Source: an uncultured Lachnospiraceae bacterium
GTDB lineage: Bacteria > Bacillota > Clostridia > Lachnospirales > Lachnospiraceae
NCBI GenBank assembly: GCA_910578405.1
Contig: CAJTQO010000072.1
Span: 1-6,360 of the forward strand
Length of the DNA: 6,360 nt
Direction: 5' to 3'
Shown here piece after piece: positions 1-4,423 of this stretch. How positions within the stretch are numbered: the first letter of the stretch is position 1; every line of letters begins with the position of its first letter. The notes under the pieces were generated by a model that saw only the letters and a list, made by a program, of their open reading frames with translations, was not told the DNA's origin and did not search any database. The translations under genes and the position numbers were made by a program.

Positions 1-34
1 CATTCTAACAGCTTAAGCAACAAGATGGGTAATT

Positions 35-51
35 CCTTACTGGCTGTAAGG
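35..51. promoter_or_regulatory. Short perfect inverted repeat upstream of the kinase-like gene
   Basis: CCTTAC at 35-40 and GTAAGG at 46-51 are perfect inverted complements around the 5-nt spacer TGGCT. The dyad ends 45 bp before the chosen start codon of the first gene. It could be an operator half-site pair or a weak leader hairpin. No T tract follows, so it is not a terminator. I could not pick a convincing -35/-10 pair in 1-96; TATATT at 67-72 is the only -10-like string and lacks a good -35. Confidence 0.3.
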
Positions 52-82
52 GGTATTAACCATAAATATATTGTAGTAGAAT

Positions 83-87
83 GGAGG
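83..87 (+). promoter_or_regulatory. Ribosome binding site fixing the kinase-like start
   Basis: GGAGG lies 9 nt before ATG 97-99. This decides against the upstream in-frame ATG at 25, which has no Shine-Dalgarno sequence and would add 24 residues unlike the family N-terminus. Confidence 0.75.
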
Positions 88-96
88 AACAGTGCC

Positions 97-705
97 ATGA
101 AAAAAGGAGTTATCACGATTAGCCGGGAATTTGGAAGCGGAGGACACAGTATAGGAAAGATTGTTGCTGAAACACTGGGGATCAGCTTTTATGATCAGGA
201 ATTATTGGAGAAAATCGCAGAGGAAACTGGATTTTCAAAAGAGTTTATTGAGGAAGCCGCAGAATATTCTACTGCAAAGAACAGCCTTTTGTTTAATGTT
301 GTTATGAACCGTTCTCTGCATGGACGCACGGAGCCGTCTCCCGCTGATACGATTTACTTTGCACAGGCAAAGATTATCAAGAGCCTTGCAGAAAAGGAAA
401 GCTGTGTAATCATCGGACGATGCAGCGACTATATCCTCCGGGATCATAGCGACTGTCTGCATGTTTTCATCTATTCAGATATGGAGGATCGGGCGAAACG
501 TATTCTTGAACGATACGGAGATAGTGAAAAGCCTATTCAAAAGCGAATTACAGATAAAGATACCCGGAGGAAAATCTACTATTCACACTATACAGACCGT
601 CCGTGGGGAATACCACAGAACTATAATCTATGCCTTAACAGTGGTGCATTAGGAGAGGAACTTTGTGTAAATTCCATTATAAATATTTTCAATGGATTGA
701 ATTAA
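97..705 (+). CDS. Cytidylate kinase-like family protein (AAA_26 type)
   Basis: This is a 202-residue cytoplasmic P-loop kinase-like protein. The N-terminus VITISREFGSGGHSIGK (residues 5-21) is the cytidylate-kinase-like nucleotide-binding loop, and FYDQELLEKIAEETGFS (31-47) is the typical next segment of this family. SCVIIGRCSDYIL (102-114) is the Walker-B-like strand, and DKDTRRKIYYSHYTDRPWG (153-171) is the arginine-rich lid region. YNLCLNSGALG (176-186) is the usual C-terminal block. Length matches the family (about 200 residues), so it appears complete. Family members resemble CMP kinase, but most have no proven substrate, and the housekeeping cmk gene is normally distinct. The next gene starts 17 bp downstream, suggesting cotranscription. 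The family call is firm; the substrate is unknown. Confidence 0.88.
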   Translation: MKKGVITISREFGSGGHSIGKIVAETLGISFYDQELLEKIAEETGFSKEFIEEAAEYSTAKNSLLFNVVMNRSLHGRTEPSPADTIYFAQAKIIKSLAEKESCVIIGRCSDYILRDHSDCLHVFIYSDMEDRAKRILERYGDSEKPIQKRITDKDTRRKIYYSHYTDRPWGIPQNYNLCLNSGALGEELCVNSIINIFNGLN

Positions 706-722
706 AAAGGATGGATTGAAAA

Positions 723-1280
723 ATGGATGAACAGGATGCTGAAACAACAGTCTATAATGCTTTGGAAATAAAGGATTTGTCAATTATTGCAGATATTAAA
801 GCTACGAATCCCGGATTTTCTACCCATACCCATGAATACATGGAAAATTGCCAGCGGTGTGTAGTTGCCTATGAAGCACGCCGCCGAGGATATCATGTAA
901 TTGCAAAACCGCGTATTCTGAGCCGTGCCGATCCGTTACCATATATGACAAATCCTTCAGGCTGGCCTGCAGTATATAAAGACCGCAGGCTGGAAAGCTG
1001 TGCGGCTGATACGGGAGAACTGGCAAAGAAAAAAATAGAAGCCTTGATGAAATCGTATGGGAATAAAAGCAGAGCTATCGTAAAAGTGGATTGGCTTATG
1101 CGGAACAAAGGACATCTTTTTATTGCGGAGAATCAAAATGATGTAATTTATTTTGTTGATCCGCAAACGGGCAGTTTAGACGCAACTTGGTATTTCCATT
1201 ATATCAATCCACATAGTGTTGTTATTTTGAGAACCGATCAAACAGATTTTACAGATTTGGTAAATTTGTGTTTTGAATGA
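723..1280 (+). CDS. Stand-alone papain-fold toxin-domain protein (Tox-PL type, putative glutamine deamidase)
   Basis: This 185-residue protein consists almost entirely of one papain-fold toxin domain. The hallmarks are ENCQRCVVAYEARRRGYHV (residues 41-59; Cys43 and Cys46, Cys43 the likelier nucleophile), KGHLFIAE (129-136; His131) and YFVDPQTG (143-150; Asp146), so the Cys/His/Asp catalytic set is complete. The same domain is known at the C-terminus of phage minor head proteins and secreted polymorphic toxins, where it is predicted to deamidate glutamine on a target protein. Here there is no delivery module: no signal peptide, LXG, WXG100 or membrane segment, and the domain begins within about 20 residues of the N-terminus. 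ATG 723 follows the kinase-like stop by 17 bp, with a weak AAGG at 707-710. No obvious immunity gene is adjacent; a CheW-like gene follows. Fold and active site are seen; activity and target are inferred. Confidence 0.82.
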   Translation: MDEQDAETTVYNALEIKDLSIIADIKATNPGFSTHTHEYMENCQRCVVAYEARRRGYHVIAKPRILSRADPLPYMTNPSGWPAVYKDRRLESCAADTGELAKKKIEALMKSYGNKSRAIVKVDWLMRNKGHLFIAENQNDVIYFVDPQTGSLDATWYFHYINPHSVVILRTDQTDFTDLVNLCFE

Positions 1281-1323
1281 TAGCAGAGAGGAGGAAATGA
1301 ATGCGGTAAAATGGGTTAGGTAT

Positions 1324-1328
1324 GGAGG
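1324..1328 (+). promoter_or_regulatory. Ribosome binding site fixing the CheW-like start
   Basis: GGAGG lies 10 nt before ATG 1339-1341, where the CheW domain begins. The other in-frame candidate, ATG 1297, sits only 2 nt after the GGAGGAGG-like run at 1287-1294, too close for normal initiation. ATG 1301, with better spacing from that run, is out of frame and gives only two codons (ATG CGG TAA). Confidence 0.6.
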
Positions 1329-1338
1329 CATTATTATT

Positions 1339-1908
1339 ATGGAACAAGAAGAACGATTTATAATTATAAAAATTGGCAGGGAGCATTATGGAATAAAAAT
1401 AAATGATGTAAAAGAAGTAGTTCCAAACACGGGGATAACAAATGTTCCTGAGAAGCAATCTGCTTATATATGTGGAATAATGAAGTGCCGCTATGGGTGT
1501 GTGTCTGTATTTGACATATATAAATTATTTAATATAGAATCGGTTCCTATGAGTAAAATGGTCATTATTCTTACTATTGATGGAAAAATGCTGGCGTTTG
1601 CTGCGGAAAATGTGGATTGCGTTGTTAGTATATTGTCTGAAAATATATATGATATTCCGTCTATCTTTAATGACGCAAGTCAACGGTATATGCAGAACGT
1701 GATTGTATCAGATAATAAGCTGGTTCCGATCATTGATACAGCTCGTTTATTCCATACCAAGGAACAAACTTTAATAGAAAAATGGCCTCTAAATTTGAAG
1801 GGCTGTTTGGGTACTTATCCCCGGAAATCCGCTATTTCAGGCACTTTCGGGGATTTTGCTTATTGTATGAACTTGTATATAAGCGGAAGCCGAAAAGTTT
1901 TCTGCTAA
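1339..1908 (+). CDS. CheW-like domain protein with an atypical C-terminal tail
   Basis: This 189-residue cytoplasmic protein carries one CheW-like domain at about residues 4-145. CheW couples chemoreceptors to the CheA kinase. The domain opens with RFIIIKIGREHYGIKINDV (6-24). The receptor/CheA contact core VPEKQSAYICGIMKCRYGCVSVFDIYKLF (36-64) keeps the CheW spacing but departs from the usual NLRG. The second half shows FAAENVDCVVSI (87-98) and NVIVSDNKLVPIIDTARLF (120-138). The domain ends near base 1774. The remaining tail (about 45 residues, 146-189) has no CheW counterpart and overlaps another open frame (1782-1928), which suggests a frameshift or a fused downstream joint. No cheA, receptor or cheY is in the window, so it may serve as an accessory adaptor. 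It lies 58 bp after the papain-fold gene on the same strand. Confidence 0.75.
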   Translation: MEQEERFIIIKIGREHYGIKINDVKEVVPNTGITNVPEKQSAYICGIMKCRYGCVSVFDIYKLFNIESVPMSKMVIILTIDGKMLAFAAENVDCVVSILSENIYDIPSIFNDASQRYMQNVIVSDNKLVPIIDTARLFHTKEQTLIEKWPLNLKGCLGTYPRKSAISGTFGDFAYCMNLYISGSRKVFC

Positions 1909-1928
1909 AAAGTGTAAGAACAATTTAG
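1782..1928 (+). CDS. Possible 48-residue overlapping ORF, or displaced C-terminus of the CheW-like gene
   Basis: In a different frame from the CheW-like tail, ATG 1782 opens a 48-codon frame ending at TAG 1926-1928. Its sequence (starting MASKFEGLFGYLSPE, later RYFRHFRGFCLLYELVYKRK) reads more like protein than the CheW-like tail it overlaps, being basic and aromatic-rich. There is no good ribosome binding site: AAGGA at 1758-1762 is about 20 nt away. It may be the original C-terminus displaced by a frameshift, the 3' end of a lost gene, or chance. I recognise no family. Confidence 0.25.
   Translation: MASKFEGLFGYLSPEIRYFRHFRGFCLLYELVYKRKPKSFLLKSVRTI
1819..1852. other. Dyad inside the CheW-like 3' tail
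   Basis: CCCCG at 1819-1823 plus AAA at 1825-1827 pair with TTT at 1845-1847 plus CGGGG at 1848-1852, with G1824 bulged and a 17-nt loop. ATTTTGCTTATT follows, so a weak terminator is possible. Its place inside a reading frame, past the end of the conserved domain, supports this stretch not being ordinary coding sequence. Confidence 0.35.
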
Positions 1929-1961
1929 CGGAAGCCTTGCGGCCTCCGCCTCTGTGTTTTT
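1928..1961 (+). terminator. Candidate rho-independent terminator after the CheW-like gene
   Basis: GCGGAAGCC (1928-1936) pairs with GGCCTCCGC (1941-1949) over a TTGC loop, giving 8 of 9 pairs with one A/C mismatch. CTCTGTGTTTTT runs to 1961. The stem starts 20 bp after the CheW-like stop and would end the plus-strand run 97-1908. The helicase remnant on the other strand stops at 1960-1962, so the hairpin sits between the two gene ends. Confidence 0.6.
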
Positions 1962-2170
1962 ATGCCTGCTCGAAAGGCTCTCCGCAATGCCGGACTGCTT
2001 CTGCAAGCTGTTCGGAAAGGTTTGCGCCGGGGATGGGCTGGCAGGCGGTTTCGGTTTCATTGCCGTACATACTGCGCCCTATTGTCATGGTTCCCAGCGC
2101 CATTTCCGGGTGTTCCAAAAAGTAGCGGTTCAGGGGGATGCCGTCCTCCGTCTGTCCGGCTTCCACCCAT
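1960..2170 (-). pseudogene. Fragment of a conjugative-element helicase/N6-methylase protein
   Basis: Read on the minus strand from about 2169 down to the TAA at 1960-1962, the frame gives about 69 residues including EDGIPLNRYFLEHPEMALGT and then YGNETETACQPIPGANLSEQLAEA. The pattern DGxxLNxYFxxHPEMxLG...YG is a recognisable internal segment of the very large SNF2-helicase/DNA-methylase protein (often over 2,000 residues) of clostridial integrative conjugative elements. Only this scrap remains: the N-terminal side ends abruptly at the inverted-repeat joint near 2165-2172, and the C-terminal side hits a stop. It has no start or RBS of its own and is surely non-functional. High GC contrasts with the AT-rich genes to the left. 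Recognition is from memory of the family. Confidence 0.65.
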
Positions 2171-2192
2171 CGAGGACAGGCGGCTGGAGGAC
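2143..2192. repeat. Nested short inverted repeat at the fragment joint
   Basis: GTCCTCC (2143-2149) is the inverted complement of GGAGGAC (2186-2192), and inside it CTGTCC (2152-2157) is the inverted complement of GGACAG (2174-2179). The centre (about 2166) coincides with the point where the minus-strand helicase fragment meets the plus-strand sigma-like fragment. Each arm lies inside one of the two reading frames. Confidence 0.6.
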
Positions 2193-2480
2193 AACCTTTC
2201 TCGCAAGGAGCGGTACCACTGCTATTCGCTGGATGCTGCGCAGTTTGAGGGTGCGGAATATGCAGACAATGAAACGCCGGAAACGAAGGTGGAGCGTGAA
2301 ATGGATACAGAGTGTATTGCCCAGGCATTGGACGGGCTGTCGGAAGTGCAGCGCAGGAGGATTCTGATGCTGGCGGGAGGTATGTCCGTCAACGAGATTG
2401 CGCGCATGGAAGGCGTGCATCACAGCGTGGTTTCAGAAACGATATCTGCTGCCCGAAAAAGATTTAAAAAGTTTTTCTGA
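2172..2480 (+). pseudogene. Sigma-70 region-4-like protein of a conjugative element, start lost
   Basis: About 102 codons of a plus-strand frame are family-like: EDRRLEDNLSRKERYHCYSL, then FEGAEYADNETPETKVE, then DGLSEVQRRRILMLAGGMS and a helix-turn-helix VNEIARMEGVHHSVVSETIS ending KRFKKFF. This is the short sigma-70 region-4/HTH protein found in clostridial conjugative transposons, thought to control their transfer genes. The C-terminus and stop (2478-2480) are intact. The open frame continues upstream to 1962, but that part is antisense to the helicase fragment and unlike the family, so the true start codon and first residues are missing. The HTH could still fold, but no promoter or RBS fits. 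Probably a relic. Confidence 0.7.
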
Positions 2481-2516
2481 AAATACCCCGCCCCCCACTC
2501 AAAATCTCCGTATAGT

Positions 2517-2542
2517 GAAGGGCATGAAAACAGCCGCCCTTC
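2517..2542 (+). other. Hairpin between the sigma-like and small element genes
   Basis: GAAGGGC (2517-2523) pairs perfectly with GCCCTTC (2536-2542) around a 12-nt loop. It ends 10 nt before ATG 2553 and is not followed by a T tract, so it looks like a translation-control or processing hairpin rather than a terminator. A 14-codon frame begins inside its loop (ATG 2524 to TGA 2568), with AAGGG only 1 nt away, so it is unlikely to be translated. Confidence 0.4.
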
Positions 2543-2552
2543 GGAAATGGGC

Positions 2553-2682
2553 ATGGAACACACGTTGAGGATTAGTGTTTCAAAAGAGCCGGCACCCGGC
2601 GGGATCGTGAGCTGCCGCAATGTCTCCGTGAGGGAGCGTTTCTTACGCTTCCTCCTGGGGGAGAAGCGGAGCCTGACCATCA
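2553..2682 (+). pseudogene. Truncated small conserved conjugative-element protein
   Basis: From ATG 2553 (or ATG 2547, two codons earlier) the frame reads MEHTLRISVSKEPAPGGIVS, then RNVSVRERFLRFLLGEKRSL. This resembles a small hypothetical protein of about 60-70 residues that commonly follows the sigma-like gene in clostridial conjugative elements. About 43 residues remain. Around 2679-2684 the family-like sequence stops and the frame runs out of register into the IS30 transposase remnant, ending artificially at 2759. ATG 2553 is preferred because GGA at 2543-2545 lies 7 nt before it. Its order after the sigma-like fragment matches the usual element order, so the two came from one element. 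Function unknown. Confidence 0.55.
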
Positions 2683-3117
2683 GATGTTTACGATGGATTG
2701 CATCACCGTCTTTGTGGGCAGGATTTCTGGAAGCTATTCCCGGTATTCTTAACAGATAATGAGAGTGAGTTCTCCAACCCGAAATGCATCGAGAACGGGC
2801 CGGACGGGAAAGGATTCCAGCGGACGAGGATCTATTACTGCAATCCCAGTGCGCCATACCAGAAGGCGGAGACCGAGGTTGGGCGTGAGTTCATCTGGAG
2901 GGTGGCGCCGAAGGGAAAGAGCTTTGATGAGCTGACGCAGGCAGACATTGGCCAGATGATGAACCATATCGGTTCGTACCGGAGAAAGAAACTGAACGGG
3001 AGGAGCCCGTATGAAGCGTTTTGCTTTTATTACGGGGAAGAACTGGCGCAGAAGTTAGGATGCCACGAGATTGCAGCCAACGACATCAACCTTACGCCGG
3101 GACTTCTCCGTAAATAA
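2683..3117 (+). pseudogene. C-terminal third of an IS30-family DDE transposase
   Basis: In frame from GAT 2683, about 144 residues follow to TAA 3115-3117. DVYDGLHHRLCGQDFWKLFP leads into FLTDNESEFSNP, the second catalytic Asp block of IS30 transposases (codon 2755-2757; family DNGSEF has Gly where this has Glu). RIYYCNPSAPYQKAETEVGR and EFIWRVAPKGKSFDELTQAD form the third-acidic-residue block; the usual NHE after the catalytic Glu is GRE here. NGRSPYEAFCFYYGEELAQK is the usual C-terminal end. The DNA-binding N-terminus and the first catalytic Asp are absent, cut at the joint with the small element protein at 2679-2684. Inactive remnant. Confidence 0.82.
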
Positions 3118-3243
3118 CAGGGCAGAGGGACGCAAAAAACAGACGCGGACCGCATGCTGGAAATAAGGAGTGGATGAGGCGTGAATTTCGGCTTACAAAA
3201 ACTGTAAGACAAAAGTGACGTCCGGTTTTCGTGCGCATTTTTA

Positions 3244-3280
3244 GCCTGCCATAAGGAGATGATAGCGCAAAATGACAGGC
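3244..3280. repeat. Imperfect inverted repeat in the IS30 tail
   Basis: GCCTGCCA (3244-3251) and TGACAGGC (3273-3280) are inverted complements with one mismatch and a 21-nt gap. It lies just before the 20-bp repeat array in the non-coding end of the IS remnant. No T tract follows. The role is unknown; it may be chance. Confidence 0.3.
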
Positions 3281-3398
3281 GGAAACGGGAATCATGTTAC
3301 AAAAGTGGAATTTCAGGTACAAAATTTGAATGCCGCTTGCAAAAGGTGAAACTCCATTGCAAAACGGGAATCTCAAATTGCAATTGACCAAAATAAAA
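3267..3398 (+). repeat. Degenerate 20-bp tandem repeat array
   Basis: Four clear units start at 3298, 3318, 3338 and 3358 with the shared pattern T(A/G)CAAAAnnnGAA: TACAAAAGTGGAATTTCAGG, TACAAAATTTGAATGCCGCT, TGCAAAAGGTGAAACTCCAT and TGCAAAACGGGAATCTCAAAT. Spacing is 20, 20 and 20, then 21 bp to a weaker unit at 3379 (TGCAATTGACC). Weaker versions occur at 3267 (CGCAAAATGACAGG) and 3279 (GCGGAAACGGGAATCATGT). A 20-bp period is about two helical turns, so a bound protein would contact the same DNA face. The probable role is subterminal transposase binding sites of the IS30 element. The conserved half and variable half of each unit differ, so it is not a recent duplication. Confidence 0.65.
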
Positions 3399-3416
3399 TT
3401 ATGCGCCAACAGAACA

Positions 3417-4268
3417 TCAATCCATTTCTTCACTACAGTGAACGGGGATTTCAATTTGTATTATATAGTCTTCCACCCGTTCAATTACGGTTTCATTGAT
3501 TCCTTTTTCATAGGAAAAACCGGAAAGAGACAGCTTATGATTATGGGCATATTCCAGGATTTCCCGGTAACGGAGTGGAATGCCGTCCCATCCCCCTTTG
3601 TAGAAAGCCCTGATATATGTTCCGCCCGGCTGGATATGAAGGCCTCTTTGCTGTTGGAGGAACGGAATCTCAATAAATAGTTTGGCATAGTCATCAAAAT
3701 GTCCCTTTTGCAGGCTGTCAATGGGCAGCATGGAACCATAGGAGGCATGATGTAGTCGGCCAAGCTGGTATTTCGCTGTTTCAGCCGTAATCAGTTCCAC
3801 TTCTTTTTCGAAGGTAGTGTTTTTGTCAATATCGACAGTCACCAGACAGCGTTCTTCTTTTTCAACAAGACTGATTTCTGACAGGTCAATATGCAGTAGG
3901 GTATCCATATCCTGCTGATGGCTGCACAGCGTTTTCCGCACTGCCTTTAAGTGCATAATCTGTAAATCCAAAGCCGCTATTTTTTCTTCCAGCAGAGTTT
4001 TCATCTTTTCGGCGGAGCGGTTTTGCATGAAATCCTGTATTTCAGTTATGGATACATCCAGCTCCCGCAGAAGCAAAATGGTTTCCAGTAATGGGCTTTG
4101 ATAGTAATTGTAACAGCGGTATCCATTGTCCGGATTAATGACGGTGGGTTGGAACAGACCGATTTCATCATACCACATCAGTGTTTTTTTGTTAATGCCA
4201 TGCAAAGCGGCAAATTGGCCGATCGTAAGCAATTTACTTTTTTCGTTTATGCTGTCTTCTTCCTTCAT
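3417..4268 (-). CDS. MerR-family regulator with GyrI-like effector-binding domain
   Basis: This 283-residue protein reads on the minus strand from ATG 4268-4266. The MerR winged-helix domain is at about residues 13-82: LLTIGQFAALHGINKKTLMW, YDEIGLFQP and the NPDNGYRCYNYYQ wing. A long helix for dimerisation follows (about 85-118, EKMKTLLEEKIAALDLQIMH). The C-terminal part (about 128-278) looks like a GyrI/BmrR-type ligand pocket, with GGTYIRAFYKGGWDGIP (215-231). Such regulators bind cationic or hydrophobic compounds and untwist a long-spacer promoter. Domain layout and length match BmrR-like activators. The start is supported by GAAAGG (plus coordinates 4279-4284), 10 nt upstream. It diverges from the MATE pump gene with a 155-bp gap that holds the operator. 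The inducer is unknown. Confidence 0.88.
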   Translation of the reverse strand: MKEEDSINEKSKLLTIGQFAALHGINKKTLMWYDEIGLFQPTVINPDNGYRCYNYYQSPLLETILLLRELDVSITEIQDFMQNRSAEKMKTLLEEKIAALDLQIMHLKAVRKTLCSHQQDMDTLLHIDLSEISLVEKEERCLVTVDIDKNTTFEKEVELITAETAKYQLGRLHHASYGSMLPIDSLQKGHFDDYAKLFIEIPFLQQQRGLHIQPGGTYIRAFYKGGWDGIPLRYREILEYAHNHKLSLSGFSYEKGINETVIERVEDYIIQIEIPVHCSEEMD

Positions 4269-4349
4269 CTTCCTTTTTCCTTTCTGTAAAAATATTCTGT
4301 TGCATACTTAATGTTCCCGAGTCTGTTTATCTGATTTTATTTTTTGTCC

Positions 4350-4380
4350 TTGACTGTACAGTTACTGTACGGTCTATGAT
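4350..4380 (+). promoter_or_regulatory. MerR-type promoter of the MATE gene (19-bp spacer)
   Basis: The -35 TTGACT (4350-4355) and -10 TATGAT (4375-4380) are separated by 19 bp instead of 17. This is the known signature of promoters that MerR-family proteins activate by DNA distortion. Predicted transcription start is near 4387, leaving a leader of about 37 nt before ATG 4424. The promoter alone should be poor until the regulator is ligand-bound. Confidence 0.85.
4352..4374. promoter_or_regulatory. MerR operator: 23-bp dyad within the promoter spacer
   Basis: GACTGTACAGT (4352-4362) and ACTGTACGGTC (4364-4374) are inverted complements around the central T4363, with 10 of 11 pairs matching (T4355 faces G4371). 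The dyad overlaps the 3' part of the -35 and ends right at the -10, the normal position for a MerR dimer. The divergent merR gene is the evident partner and may also be autoregulated from here, although I see no convincing merR promoter (TAAAAT at 4339-4334, minus strand, is the only -10 candidate). Confidence 0.85.
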
Positions 4381-4409
4381 AAACCATACAAGGAATAAAT
4401 GCAAGACGG

Positions 4410-4415
4410 AAGGAG
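4410..4415 (+). promoter_or_regulatory. Ribosome binding site fixing the MATE start
   Basis: AAGGAG lies 8 nt before ATG 4424-4426. The earlier in-frame ATG at 4376 overlaps the -10 box, so it is upstream of the transcript and cannot be used from this promoter. Confidence 0.85.
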
Positions 4416-4423
4416 AAAATTGT

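Larger units (their letters stand above)
2683..3398 (+). mobile_element. IS30-family insertion sequence, left part deleted
   Basis: The remnant comprises the transposase 3' third and about 280 bp of non-coding DNA after it (3118-3398). The left end is missing; the joint at 2679-2684 leaves the previous element gene truncated. The right boundary is not certain. The repeat array ends near 3398, 19 bp short of the merR stop codon on the opposite strand, so the IS end probably lies between 3380 and 3416. No matching left terminal repeat or target duplication can be found because the left end is gone. Confidence 0.6.

Noticed and set aside
25..96. N-terminal extension of the kinase-like gene to ATG 25
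   Set aside because: No ribosome binding site there, the added residues are unlike the family, and GGAGG with proper spacing precedes ATG 97.
1962..2171. Plus-strand open frame continuous with the sigma-like fragment, as one 172-residue protein
   Set aside because: The first 70 codons are antisense to the recognisable helicase fragment and have no family-like content. Only 2172-2480 is real homology.
2170..2328. N-terminal part of the minus-strand frame from ATG 2328
   Set aside because: This portion is antisense to the sigma-like sequence. The helicase-like match only begins near 2169.
2420..2857. 145-residue minus-strand frame
   Set aside because: It runs antisense across three unrelated remnants (sigma-like, small element protein, IS30) and shows no protein-like motifs.
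3267..3398. CRISPR array
   Set aside because: The units are contiguous, degenerate 20-mers without conserved repeats separated by unique spacers, and no cas gene is near.
3330..3680. 116-residue plus-strand frame
   Set aside because: It begins in the repeat array and continues antisense to the merR C-terminus; a shadow frame.
4376..4423. MATE start at ATG 4376
   Set aside because: The ATG overlaps the -10 box of the MerR-type promoter, so it is not in the transcript. ATG 4424 has AAGGAG at 8 nt.
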